This document shows positions 8,398 through 20,755 of a stretch of 64,000 nucleotides of DNA, one piece after another. Numbering within the stretch: position 1 is the stretch's first letter; the number at the start of each line of letters is the position of its first letter. Source of the stretch: Viola odorata (Eukaryota > Streptophyta > Magnoliopsida > Malpighiales > Violaceae); assembly GCA_963691705.1 (NCBI GenBank), contig OY829540.1, positions 49,698,158 to 49,762,157 on the forward strand, in the 5' to 3' direction. The notes beneath the pieces were generated by a model. It searched no databases and had not been told where the DNA came from. It was given only the letters and a program-made list of their open reading frames with translations. The position numbers were made by a program, and so were the translations under genes.

Positions 8398-10398
8398 ATG
8401 GCTAGAACTCATCGCTCTGAGTCTAAATCCGTTGACGAGGAAAAGATTGAGAATACCGTTAGTAGCATTACTTCTTTAACCGCTCTTAATGAGCATCTAG
8501 CCAATCATCATGCTAATATTCCTGAGGGTTATACGGTCTTCGTCGCCCCTGAATTATTACGCCTGAATAGCATTTTAACCGGTAAACGTAGGGTTCTATA
8601 TGCCCAGATGTTTCGTTATGGTTTCCGGTTTCCTATTGATCCCTTTGTAAAATATTTACTTGCTGCTCTTGATTTGAATCCTGTTCAGTTAACCCCAAAC
8701 GCATATTGTTGTGTTTATGCCTTTCTAGAACTTTGCAAGTACAAAGGGATTAACTCTCCTTCCCTTTTGCTGCTTAAGTCCCTTTTTAAACTGTACAGTC
8801 GTCGGGGTGTGATAGCAATATCACCCCGTTATGATGATGACTCGCTTAAAAACTTCACTTGGAAACTCTTTCACCTTGAGTCTTTCATTGAAGATTGGAA
8901 AAAGGATTTTTTTGTTATTGACCTTCCTGGCCTCTGGTGGCTATCTGGTTTTAATCAAGGCGTCAAGGATAGTGCCTAGGATTGGCAGGGGATACTTCGC
9001 CAGCCTGAGCGAGGCTGGCTAGACAAACTACTCCAGCTGGAAATCAACGTTCATACTCGCGATTTGGCATGCGGGATGGACATCCAAACTTGCATCAAAC
9101 GTGAGTGTTGTGTTGTTTTCTTCATCGTTGTAGTCGGTACTAATGCTAATGTTATCTCATGATTATGCAGTAACTGATCCCAATCGAAAGCCCGAGAGCG
9201 TCAAGAAACGGCTAAGAAGGGCTCAACAAAGGAGGGAAAAAGAAGAAGCTACTGCCGCTATTGCAGCCGCGGTTAATCCAATTGTACCACCTGTCGTTAC
9301 CGTGAGTCCCGTCCAGGCGTCTTCTTCCCCAGTTGGTGAGGAGTCCACCACTATTCCTCTTGGTGTTCCTGCCGTGTCTGTTGCCGCCTACCCTGTTCAG
9401 GCATCCTCCTCCAGGGCTCTAACGAAAGGAAAGAAAAAGAAAAGGACAAGAAGCGTTCCCGCTCTCACTCCGTCTTCAGACGTGGCGGCTTCCTCAGAAG
9501 TGCCTGTTAACGATATCGTTGCTGTAAGTGTTTCTTTCATAAATGTGTTATCTCACCCATTGCCTTTTAGTGTCATTTTTGCGTTTTCTTTTACTTTCTT
9601 ATCCCTCGCTTCATTTTCCTTTGCAAGACACCACTACTGCTTCCACTCTCGCATCCCCAACAAACAGTATGAACTTAGGCCACATACTGGATCGTCCTGT
9701 GAAGAGGGCGCGACCTGACGTGGGGGGCGCGAGTTCCCTGACTGGTCGCGCTGATACCGGGGGGAACACAATGTCGCCTTTGATTCCACGATGCCTTCCG
9801 AGGATCAATCTTCTGATTTTCTTGGGGGCATTGGTGTTCCAGGGCCCTTCGAGTCCTCACTGCATTCCTTTGACACCTCGGTTCCTTCCTTTTCCAGTGG
9901 TTTGGGTTTCAGCGAAGATTTGTCTAGTTTCTCGCCTCACGATTCCTTTGGGCTTAATGGGGGTACTTCTTCTCACTAACCTCCATCTCCCTCTATTGTG
10001 GTTTTTGTTCCTTCCAGCTCCCCGATGCTTCAGCGCTTTGGGGGAGGGGTTGTCGCGCCTCACCTCATGGCCGATCTGAGCTCGATAGGCGAATCCGGTC
10101 CTGTCACTCATCAGGTTGACTTGACCAAACTGCGTAGTTCCGATTTCCCGGCTGTTGGGGGCGACAGTTCCGTCGAAGTTTCTTCTCTCTTGGCTGCTTA
10201 TGCACTAACATCCCCTGAAGAGTGGGAGGCATTCCTTTCTCGATCCACAGACGAGTAGGTAAATTCATTGCGCTCCAAGCTCTTTACTTGTTTCTATGAG
10301 TTTCATTACTGGGAGGAGCATATGTCTCATAAGGTCGCTTCCCTTTCCGCCTCCTTAGACGAAAATGTTGACAAGTCTGTGCTTACTGCCGCAGAATA
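8398..10398 (+). pseudogene. cassette gene D of E1: diverged second copy of gene C
   Basis: The exon from ATG 8398 to 9100 is 703 nt, one codon shorter than exon 1 of gene C and in the same intron phase, which is why I prefer 8398 to the in-frame ATG at 8341. It carries FRYGFRFPIDPF and QLTPNAYCCVYAFLELC, a textbook PF04195-like pattern. The intron is 9101-9170 (GTGAGT...TGCAG); a second candidate is 9524-9627, whose phases do not match. Downstream are a basic stretch (KGKKKKRTR), a proline/serine linker and DLTKLRSSDFPAVG, matching gene C. Breaks include TAG at 8977, a frame change near 9780, TAA at 9977 and TAG at 10256. It is a paralogue in tandem with C, on the same strand. Confidence 0.65.
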
Positions 10399-10990
10399 AC
10401 GGATTTCCATAGGAGTATGCCAACTATCCCTTGGCTACCCATTTGATAAAATCGTGGATTGTGATGATGGGTGCTTTGGGAGATATTGCGACATGACCTC
10501 AACATGCGCATTTCAATTATCACTCAGTAGATAACCTCCGAGATAACAAACTTATAGAAAAGAAGGGTGATATCCGCTGCTTCTAGCTTCCCGCAATATA
10601 TAGCGTATAATCGCATTGTTATAGATGTTCTCAGTCGATGGCCAAGGATGCCATGTAGGTAGATTCCAATATATCCCTTTCCGTAGAGATGGTCGCCCGA
10701 TAAAGACATAATGCATATGCCCTTTAAACCATATTTTTCTAGTCACGATAACAAGATTGTCAATCCCGAATATGGATTTCGCGACCTTGTTGTCCGCATG
10801 GGGGTCAATCTCTTCGTCATCCGAACGATATCTCCGTGGGAGCCTTCTCGCCTCCGTCTCAGGGTATCGCTGTCGATGTCGCTCATATCGCTTTCTCCAC
10901 CAGCCATCTTCATTAGGGATTTCCCATTTGGTTACTCGCTGGGATTTCGCGATTCTTGGTGTTTCCATATTTCCACAGTCGGCCTGGAAA
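10399..10990. other. unassigned segment between gene D and the tandem array of E1
   Basis: The minus strand holds an open stretch at 10552-10968 (138 codons, basic) that matches nothing I know; on the plus strand there are only short frames. It may be old 3' sequence of gene D or UTR of E1. The only neighbouring sign is the array that starts at 10991. Confidence 0.3.
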
Positions 10991-11494
10991 GTGCCTCATC
11001 TTAGTGAGCCGTCAGATCAGGATTGCCCATCACAAGGCTAGGTTTTTCACTTTCAGGCGTTGTCCTCACATCCCGGAATCATGCCCTCGTCTTAGTGAGC
11101 CGTCTGTATTAGCCCGGTTATCACAAGGATAGGATTTTCACTTCCCGGATGGAGTTACTATCTCTCTAGGGCGTGCCTCACCAAGGCGAGCCGTCTTTAC
11201 AAGCACGGTCGACATGAGGGTAGGAATTTTCACTCCCAAGGATGCCGGGACGTGCCTCGTCTTAGTGGGCCGTCTATGTTAGCCCGGTTTACCATAAGGA
11301 TAGGAATTTTCAATCCCGGGGGCGTCGGGACGTGTCGTCTTCTTCATGGCCCACCTATGTTAGCGTGGCTACCACAAGGATAGGAGTTTTAACTCCCGAC
11401 GCTAAATTTTAGGTGTGCCAGGGCGTGCCTCATCTTAGTGAGCCATCTGATCAAGATCGACCATCACATGGATAGGACTTTTCACTCCTGGCAC
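10991..11494. repeat. degenerate tandem array, six units of ~80-93 bp, in E1
   Basis: Units begin near 10991, 11081, 11173, 11252, 11332 and 11425 with variants of GTGCCTCATCTTAGTGAGCC and end with variants of GGATAGGATTTTCACTCCCG. The array lies just after the integrase (minus strand), where Tat/Retand-type elements are known to carry short tandem repeats. No coding potential. Confidence 0.8.
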
Positions 11495-11648
11495 CCTTTA
11501 TTATCTACACACAGTCAGCCACAAAACACACAAGAATATTCTCTATTCAAGCGTTAGCGTAGTTAAGGCTGGCGTTAGTGAAATGTGCAGAGACATATCA
11601 AAGTCTAGCATGATATAATTTCAAACGAGCTATGTTCCAAGAGTTAGG

Positions 11649-12674
11649 TTAGGGAGTATCGTCAAGTGTTTCCAACTGATATGCTCCCTTCCCGATGACA
11701 CGGGTGACGCGGTATGGCTCGTCCCAGTTTGGACCGTGCTTCCCCACGCGCTGACCAGCTGCTCGTTTGTCTCTGAGTACCAGGTCACCTGCTTTCAGTA
11801 ATCGCTCTCTAACGGGCCTGTTGTGATATCGCGCAATTTTCTGTTTGTAATGCAGCATTTTCAGAAGGGTTTCCTCTTGCCATTCTGGTAACGCGTCTAG
11901 GTTAGCTCGTAACCTTTCCTCATTTAATTCTTCCCGAAAGTAGGCAACTCGTAGGCTCACGGTGCCAATTTCCACCGGCGTGATGTCCTCTGTACCAAAA
12001 GCCAACGTGAACGGTGTTTCTCCAATACTGGTTTTGACGGTCATGCGGTATGCCCACATCATATACAGTAGTTCGTCTGCCCATTTCTTTTTAGACCCTT
12101 CTAAGTTTTTCTTGATACCACTAAGGATACTTCGGTTTGTCACCTCCGCTTGACCATTGGTCTGCGGGTGGGCCACGGACGAGAACCTTTATTCAATCTG
12201 GAATTCTGCACATTGGTCTTTAAAGAATCGGCTGGTGAATTGCGTCCCGTTGTCGCTTACCAGCACACGGGGTACACCGAACCTCATGATAACTTGGTGT
12301 TTAAAGAAACGCCAAATTTTCTCCGTCGTGATGTTTGCCACCGCTTCTGCTTCTGCCCATTTCGTGAAGTAATCTACCGCCATGACTACAAATTTCAATT
12401 GAGACCTTGCCTTTGGGAACGGTCCTAGGATATCAATCCTCCATTTCGCAAAAGGACAAGGGGCCACGATTTCAAAGATTTTCGTGGCGGGCTGTCGAGG
12501 AATCCTAGATAACTCTTGACACTTTTGACAAGTTTGTACATAATTGTGGCAATCTCTTCAAATGGTTGGCCAATAAAATCCTGACCGGAATACTTGTGTG
12601 GCCATGGTTCCGCCTGATGCGTGCATACCGCATATTCCTTCATGGATTTCTCGCAAGGTGTGAATGCCTTCTCG
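11649..12674 (-). pseudogene. E1 integrase region
   Basis: Minus-strand frame with zinc-finger-like HEGICGMH and CQKCQ, then the catalytic core with WRIDILGPFP, VAVDYFTKW-like MAVDYFTKWAEAEA and VSDNGTQFTS. The HPQTNGQAEVTNR stretch carries the third acidic residue, and the C-terminal part ends GKHGPNWDEPYRVTRV. These are Tat-lineage patterns. Frame is kept for most of its length; a TGA near 12563 and a TAA near 12187 interrupt it. No chromodomain is seen. Confidence 0.8.
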
Positions 12675-13484
12675 TTATGTTATACACTTGGCCGCTAGGT
12701 GAGAGAAGCATCTACGAACCAGTTCCCCGTCATAATATGTACACCGTGCTGCTTGTTTCAGCACTTTCTTTTTCTCAGCGTTATCTGCAGGTAACTCTTT
12801 ATGTTTCAAATATTTTATTACGGGGATTCGCCAGTCATTTTCAATTTCTTCAACGCAAAGCGACACTTGCTCTTCCATGAAGGAAGGTACCAATATTTCT
12901 TGGTAGTATACGCCCTTAGGTATGGGTGCTTCCGGGTTCGCCGCAAGTTTGGCAAGGTTGTCTACCTCAGCGTTATCCTCTCGAGGGATGTGCTCGAAGC
13001 TGACTCGCATGCCACTGTTCTTTATTTTTAACAATTTGCGCTTCACTTTAGCGAGATATCGCACCATGATAGGCTCTCTAGCCCGGGAGTGTCCCAAGAC
13101 TTGGTCTATTATCAACTTGGAATCTCCACAAATCTTTAGTCGCAAGTCTCCCATCATTCCTGTATCGTGTATAACCTTGCTGGAGAAGTTTCTTCTGATC
13201 CTAAGCCCAGCCAATAGTGCCTCGTATTCTGCCGCGTTATTAGATAACGGCTGTAGAATCCTGATGGCGTATCGTATATGTATGTCACGTGGTCCGATCA
13301 TGAAGATTCCCGCTCCAACGAATTCTTGGTTCTTGTCCCCATCCACGTGGATGTCCCACAAATTAGTGTAGGTTTCAGGGAACGAGAGGTCCAAGTCATC
13401 TTTTTCCTCTTCCGGTAGGTCCGTTAATGGGTCCTCTGTGAAGGTGCACTCGACTATGAAGTCTGCTAGGACTTGGGCTTTCAC
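12675..13484 (-). pseudogene. E1 second (plant/archaeal-type) RNase H domain
   Basis: An open stretch of 269 codons with HVDGD, NNAAEYEALLAG, GDSKLIIDQV and REDNAEVDNLA, giving the D-E-D-D set of a type I RNase H of the extra kind found in Tat elements, between RT-RNase H and integrase. This domain is one of the reasons for the Tat call. It is in frame by itself but belongs to a polyprotein that is broken on both sides. Confidence 0.8.
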
Positions 13485-13489
13485 GGAGG

Positions 13490-14956
13490 GTCAGTTTTTA
13501 TACCGCAACCCATATTACTCAAGCTCAATGACCCAAATCAGCATTCTTCCCGAAGACTTAGGTTTTTGAAATATCCTTTTCAAAGGTTGAGATCAGTAAG
13601 CAAGATAACAAGATGAGCCTGGAAATATCTGTCCATTTTCCTCGTAGCTTGAATTAACGCAAATGCTATCTTCTCGATGCGAGCATATCGCAGCTCAGCG
13701 TCTTTCAGAACATGACTCACGAAGTAGACTGGACGATGCTAATGGTTGTCGTCTCAAACGTGGACGGCACTGACTACTTCATCAGCCACGCCGAGGTATA
13801 GATATAAGGTGTCTCCCGGTTCAGGTCTTGTCAACACCAAGTCCCATGATAAGTAAGCTTTCAAGCCCATAAATGCTTCTTCGCATTCTGCTGTCCAGGA
13901 GCTTTTTTGCGTATGACCTTGAAAAAGGGGAGGCATCTCTCATCTTGTTTTGAGATAAACCGTCCTAAGGCGATAACGCGGCCTGTTAGCTTTTACACCT
14001 CTTTGGCGGTTCGAGGAGATATCATGTCCTGTATAGCCTTTACTTTGGAAGGGTTGGGCTGAATACCTTTCTGGCTGACCACGTAGCCCAAAAATTTACC
14101 CGTTTGAAACGTGAACATGCATTTACGGGGGTTTAACTTCATCTGGTATTTTCTCATCACATTGAAAACTTCTCCCAGGTCAAACAAGTGATCCTGGAAG
14201 CTTTGGCTTTTGACCAGTATGTCGTCAACGTAGGCCTCTACATTCTTTCCGATTTGCTTGTCAAATATTTTATTTGCCATACGCTGGAAAGTCGCTCCTG
14301 CGTTCTTCAGTCCGAACGGCATCGCCGTATAGCAATAAGTGGCCTTCGGGGTAATAAAAGCAGTTTTCTCCTCATCCTCAACGGCCATGGGGATTTGATG
14401 GTATCCCGAATTAGCATCTAATGAACTTAGATAGGCATATCCGGCGGTCTGATCGACTAGCTGATCTATTCGAGGAAGTGGGTAGCAGTCTTTGGGGCAA
14501 GCATCGTTCAGGTCAGTAAAATTGATGCACATACGCCAATCTCTGTTGGGCTTCGGAATGAGCACTAGGTTAGCTAGCTAGGTTGGCTATTGAACTTCCC
14601 AGATGAAGCCTGCGTCTAGTAGCTTTATCACCTCCTTCTCGACGGCTAACGCTTTCTCCGCAGAAAATGCGCGTCGTTTCTGCTGGACCGACTTGACGTT
14701 GGAGTCAACATTGAGTCGGTGTTCCGCTACCTCTTGAGAGATACCTGACATGTCTGCGGGTTTCCATGCGAATTCTCCTTTGTACTTATTCAACAGTCGA
14801 GCTAGCTGTTTACTTTCTTCTGAGCTCGCTTACCAGGAAACTTGCTTCATTGATCCCGTTAACTGGCACAGTTATCATTTTGTCCACGGGCTGAGTGCGT
14901 TTCTCATCATTCTGTTCGTACGGATATACTGTTACACACACGTACCTATCACAACT
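13490..14956 (-). pseudogene. E1 reverse transcriptase and first RNase H region
   Basis: The minus strand at 13993-14565 gives NRDWRMCINFTDLNDACPKD, the SGYHQIPM stretch, MPFGLKNAGATFQ and AYVDDILVKS, the RT palm with its YVDD. Upstream, 14587-14793 is the N-terminal RT part; two stops lie between them near 14570-14585. Downstream, 13490-13990 is the RT-RNase H connection, broken several times. E4 interrupts the polyprotein at 14956, so protease and gag lie beyond 22735. Confidence 0.85.
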
Positions 14957-15940
14957 TGATAGGATCCTGGTTCCTTAGGATGCGTAGCACCAATTTTGAT
15001 CTTTGTTCAAAGACGAATTTCCCTGCGGAATAAGATAACTCACTTACACAATCTAAGTCTGCTGAACGCTAAGCAACAGCCACCCTAGATCCGAGCAAGA
15101 GAGGTTCCTTGATGTTACTGAACTTGCACAATTTAAGTCTGCTGAACGCTAAGCAACAGCCACCCTAAACCCGAACAAGAAGACAGACAACAAGTAGAAT
15201 GCAATTCCAAGATTTACTTGTATACGACTCAAGTATTGCGGACTCAAGAAGAACAAGGTTCAACCAACTTGAACAAGGGGCAGAAATTTGAAGAGAATAT
15301 CTCAATTTATCAAAATAACAGCCAAGTTTCTAAGGAGGCCAAGCGGCTCCTTATATAGGTTACAAGCAAACCCTAATCCCATAACAGGAATAATAATTAA
15401 AGTAAAACACTTAACTAATTAATTAAAGTGTCTAATTAATTAACTAAGCTAAAATAAATAGAAAGTCGCAGCCTTGCTAAAACAGTCAACGCGCGCCAAC
15501 TCCAGGAAGGCGAAACGGGCAGGAGCCGTTATCAACAAAAGGGCAGATAGGTGTGACGCGGAACGGGGACAGCAATCGGCATGCGCGACGGATGATGGAA
15601 TCGGCAACGGCTAAGTGAAAGGGTAAGTGCCGTTTTGACCCAATCGGGCAAGTGCCGTTTTGAGGGAAATGGACAGCTGCCGATTGGATGAAACGGTCAA
15701 GTGCCGTTTGCGTGAAACGGTTCCATGCCGTTTCTAGCAGACTCAACATCGGTCAAGTTGAAGGTGAGAAGATTCATCACTCTTGTTGTCTTCTCTCTCA
15801 GTGTAGCATTCTCACTTGTCATCTCAGACTCCAGCTCCCTGTGAAGGAGAGATGACAATCGGTCTTGAAGCTTTTGAGCTCTGGCTCGAGTCATTGGACC
15901 AGCTGGCGGTAAAGGCACCTGGATGCGTGGATTCGCATCA
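14957..15940 (-). repeat. E4 3' LTR (minus-strand sense)
   Basis: 984 bp. It contains an 80 bp direct duplication (starting near 15045 and 15125) that is shared with the other LTR. It also holds the last ~80 codons of the pol frame (15697-15940). Confidence 0.95.
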
Positions 15941-18900
15941 TTCCCTCCCCCTTTTGAAGGATTCGCCCTCGAATCCGAATCGTCATTATCAGCAAGTCCA
16001 TACTCGTCATCTGTATCAAACAAGACTAAGTCAGAAACATTGAAAGTGGAACTAACGGCACCATACTCACTCGGCAATGCCAGTTTGTAGGCATTGTTGT
16101 TGATCTTCTCAATAATCTGGAACGGTCCGTCTTCTCTAGGAGATAGCTTGCCGCGGCGTTGGTCAGGAAAACGCTCCTTGCGCATATGCAACCAGACCCA
16201 ATCGCCCACCTGGAACGTCACCAGCCGTCGGCCATCGTTCCGTTTCTGTATCAGCTTCTCATTCATTCGCTCAATGTTCTGTTTTGCCTTAGCATGTAAT
16301 TGCTTGACAAAATCAGCCTTCTGTGCACCATCTAAGCTTACAATATCACTCAACGGTAAAGGAGTTAAATCCAAAACAGTTCTAGGATTAAATCCATATA
16401 CGAGTTCAAACGGTGAGTAATGAGTAGTAGAATGAACAACACGGTTGTAAGCAAATTCAATAAATGGTAAATGATCAACCCAAGTAGAAACATGCTTACG
16501 AACTAACGTGCGTAAAAGTGAACCAAGCGTACGATTCACAACCTCAGTTTGACCATCCGTTTGTGGGTGATAAGAAGTGGAATATAACAATCGGGTACCA
16601 AGCTTTTTCCATAAAACACGCCAAAAATGACTAAGGAACTTAGTATCTCTATCACTCACAATAGTCAAAGGAACACCATGCAAACGGACTACTTCACGAA
16701 AGAATAAATCAGCAATCTGAGTAGCATCACAAGTAGTCGAACATGCAATAAAATGGGACATTTTCGAAAATCTGTCCACCACAACAAAGACACTATCCTT
16801 TCCATTTTTAGACCGAGGCAGCCCTACAACAAAATCCATGGATAGATCGGTCCAAGGATGAGAAGGAACAGGTAACGGCATGTATTCGCCATGACCAGTA
16901 GACTTAGACTTGGCTCTACGACAAATTAAACATCTAGCAATGATGCGTACTACATCACGCTTCATGTGAGGCCAATAAAAGTGATCATGTAACACATCCA
17001 AAGTTTTAGTCACGCCAAAGTGACCCATCAAACCCCCGCTATGGGCTTCATGCACAAGTAATTCACGAAGAGAGCAATGAGGAATACACAATTGTTTGCC
17101 CCGAAACAAATAACCCTCATGCTTATAAAATTTAGAACCCGAAATAGAAACGCCATGCAAATAAATGTCACCAAAATCAGAATCGGCAGCATAGAGTTCT
17201 ATAATGTGCGAAAATCCAAGCAATTTGGCATTAAGAGAAGTAATTAACGCGTACCTGCGTGATAAAGCATCAGCAACAACATTCTCTTTACCTTGCTTGT
17301 ACTGAATGTGATAAGGGAAAGCCTCAATAAATTCCATCCAGACGGCATGTCTCCGATTCAGCTTCCCTTGTCCCTTGAGGTACTTCAAGCTCAAATGGTC
17401 AGTATGGATGATGAACTCCCTCGGCATCAGGTAATGTTGCCAAGTCTCCAATGCTCGGACAAGAGCATAGAACTCCTTGTCATAGGTCGGATACCTGAGT
17501 TGAGCATCCTTGAGCTTTTCACTGAAAAAAGGCAATCGGTCATTTCTCTTGCATCAGAACGGCACCGATTCCCAACCCGCTGGCGTCACACTCTATCTCA
17601 AATGCCTTGTTGAAGTCGGGCAATGCTAGCACGGGAGCGGCACAGAGCCGTTCCTTGAGTGTAGCAAACGCTTCATCCTGCGGCTGTTCCCACCTGAAAG
17701 CAACATTCTTCTTTGTTAATTCATTCAAAGGGACAACAATGGTGCTAAAATCCTTGACAAAACGCCGATAGAAGCTCGCCAATCCATGGAACGATCTCAC
17801 ATCGGTAACGGCCTTCGGCGTCGGCCATTCCCGAATCGCGTGGATCTTCTCTTCATCCACTTGGACACCATCTGCACTCACAATAAAACCAAGAAAACCA
17901 ACTTGTTCCATTGCGAATGAACACTTACTAGGTTTAACATATAGTTTCTGTTCACGAAGTGTTAGAAAAACTTCCTTAAGATGTAAAACATGCTCATCAA
18001 AAGATTTGCTATAGATTAAAATATCATCAAAATAAACTACAACAAATTTGCCAATTAAGTGCCGAAGTACATGGTTCATTAACCTCATAAAGGTGCTAGG
18101 AGCATTAGTCAAGCCAAACGGCATAACCATCCATTCATATAAACCATACTTAGTTTTAAAAGCAGTTTTCCATTCATCCCCTTCTTTCATACGAATTTGG
18201 TGGTAGCCACTCATTAAATCAATTTTAGAAAATAACCTACTACCACTTAATTCATCTAACATATCATCTAATCTAGGAATAGGATGACGATACTTTACAG
18301 TGATTTTGTTGACTGCTCGACAATCAACACACATGCGCCAAGAGCCATCTTTTTTTGGAACTAGAATGACTGGAACGACACATGGGGACAGACTCTCCCG
18401 AACATAACCACGCGCAAGCAAATCGTCCACTTGCCGTTGCAGTTCCTTGGTCTCCTCTGGATTGGATCGGTAAGCTGGCCGATGTGGAATTGCCGATCCA
18501 GGAACAAAGTCGATCTGATGTTCTATGCCGCGGATCGGAGGTAAGCCAGGCGGCATCTCTTCGGGCAGTACGTCTCCAAATTCCTGCAAGAGAGAAGAAA
18601 TAGCAATTGGAACGGTAGGAGACCGTTCCGCGTCATCGGACGTCAGACAATAAGAGCGAAAACGGATTAGAAGAATAGGACGGCTTGCGTCAAAACAATT
18701 TTGTTGAAAAATCATGGCTCGCCTCACTTCGCTCCCTTTGGCATATACACTCAAATTCATTTTACTTGCCTCTCCTTTTCTCTCAATGCCACTCTCAGCA
18801 CGCTTACTTTTTTCGTGCGAATGTTTACTCTCCCCCTCTGCATGCTTACTGTTTTCATGCGAATGTTGAAGGCTCACACACTCATTGTGTCTCTCTTTAT

Positions 18901-19462
18901 TTGGCACACGCAAACCTTCTTTTTCTCTCTCAATCTGTTTTGTAATTTCATATTCAGTATAAGACTTAGCAAGCCATTGCTGATCTGCACATACTTCTGC
19001 TGGTGACAACGGGGCTAAGGTGAATTTTCGGCCATCTTTTACCAACTTATAGAAATTCCGTTTGCCCTCATGGGTCGCATCTCTGTCAAACTGCCATGGT
19101 CTGCCAAGAATAATATGACTTGCTTGCATTGGGACCACATCACAAAGCACTTCATCCTGGTATTTGCCGATACGGAAATTGACAAGTACCTGCCGATTTA
19201 CCTTGACACCGACTCCGTCTGTCATCCAATGGAGCTGATATGGCTTCGGATGTTTGATCGTTGGTAAGTCCAGTTTATCTACCATCATCCAACTCGCGCA
19301 ATTGGTGCAGCTGCCGTTGTCAATGATGATGGAACAACCCTTCTTGTCGATTACCCCATGGGTATGGAACAGATTTGTCCGTTGTTCCTCGTCACACACT
19401 TCCTCTGTGGCTTGCACACTGAGATTTCGACGGACAACAAGCAGATGAACCTGCTCATAGTT
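15697..19462 (-). pseudogene. E4 pol: protease, RT, RNase H, integrase
   Basis: In order on the minus strand: protease ([10 protein letters not shown]), RT ([22 protein letters not shown]), RNase H (FIIHTDHLSLKYL), then the integrase zinc finger (HEAHSGGLMGHFG with CLICRRAKS) and core with DFVVGLP, VSDRDTKFLSHFW and YHPQTDGQTEVVNR. The C-terminal part with SRANPSKGGGND runs into the LTR and ends at 15697. gag and pol lie in the same frame separated by one TAG (19463-19465). There is a TGA and a one-base shift in a T run near 17535-17542. The element would be near-functional at protein level but as it stands is broken. Confidence 0.9.
15941..15958 (-). promoter_or_regulatory. E4 polypurine tract
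   Basis: On the minus strand the sequence directly before the 3' LTR is AAAAGGGGGAGGGAA, the expected plus-strand primer for reverse transcription. Confidence 0.85.
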
Positions 19463-20755
19463 CTAACAGTCACCATCCGAATCGGCACAACCATCTCCCT
19501 CAGGTTCTGATTCCCCCTTATCATCATCCGATTCTTCCTCTCCATTCGGCTTGATGATGAAGACTCTTTTATTTGGGCATTCTGATTTCTTATGCCCTCG
19601 GCCGTTGCACTTAAAACAGACAATTTCCTTAGTAGCTGGCCGATCCACTGGTGGAGTATAAGGTTTGTGAGTAGCCGTTTTGGGAGGAAGAACGGCACTA
19701 GCAGATCCCTTCAAAACGGCAGGGACTGTTTTGTCGTCCTTAGTCCAAGACGTCTTCGTCCAAGGCGTCGACCCAGTAGACTTATAGGAACTCCTAGCTT
19801 TCCTATGTTTCTCAATCTTTTGGGCCATGTGAAGCATCTCCTCAAGAGTATTGTATTGCGTTAGCTCTAGGGCGTCGACAATCTCTGCATTCAAACCAAC
19901 AATGAACTGAGCCATTGTTAGCTCAGGTTCCTCAGTAATCTTTGCTTGAGCTAAAGCAATCTCCATCTCATTAAAGTAGGCACCAACGCCCTTGCTGCCC
20001 TGCTTCAAGGTCTGAAGCCGTTGATGAAGCTCTCGGTGAAAGTGCATCGGCACAAACCGTTGCCTCATCGCCTGTTTCATCTCACCCCAATCATTAATCG
20101 GACCAGCAAGAACAGCTGCTCTCTTCAGATTGAATTGCTCCCACCAATGACTAGCATATCCACTGAACTCCACTGCTGCGAGTTATACCTTTTTACCTTC
20201 CGAATAATTGTGGCATAAGAAAATAGCATCCACTTTCCGTTCCCATGTCAAGAATGCATCAGGGTCGTCAGTACCCTCAAATAGAGGTATTTTCATTTTG
20301 ATGCTACTGAGATTAGCATCAAATCGGTCCTCTTCCCGTTCTCGTCTACCATCCCGATCATCCCTTCTTCCCCCTCGCGGTCCGTCCCGAGCATATATCC
20401 AACCTTCTCCCCCGTCAGGTTCTTCCACCAGATCAGGTTGTGGGACTTGTGGCCCACGTCTAGCAGGTCGCCTGGGAGGAACGTTTGCCAGCTCACGTCG
20501 CCGATTCTCATCACGTGGTCGATGAGCGTTGTCATCTGCTTCGGACCAATCGGATATATGGCCGTCACGCTGATCCTCCGCTGCTCTAGGGTTCGGGTTT
20601 ATGGTAGCTAATGCTTCCACCCTAGCCATCCTTACATCGGCAGCCATCTGCCGCTCATTGGCAGCTACTTGCCGTTCATTCAAAGTTCGGAGCTGTTCCG
20701 TTATGGCAGTTAACATAGCCACCATATCGGGTTGTTGTACTCCTTCTTGAGACAT
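19463..20755 (-). pseudogene. E4 gag
   Basis: Capsid-type polyprotein from the ATG at 20755 (MSQEGVQQPDM) with an N-terminal coiled coil, an R/D-rich linker, the retrotransposon gag domain (WWEQFNLKRA, RFVPMHFHRELHQRLQTLKQG) and one CCHC zinc knuckle CFKCNGRGHKKSEC. One in-frame TAA at 20183-20185 lies just before the gag core; otherwise the frame is open to the TAG at 19463. Confidence 0.88.

Noticed and set aside
10552..10968. 138-codon minus-strand ORF between integrase and gene D
   Set aside because: No homology recognised and no sister copy in this window to compare; kept only as an unassigned segment.
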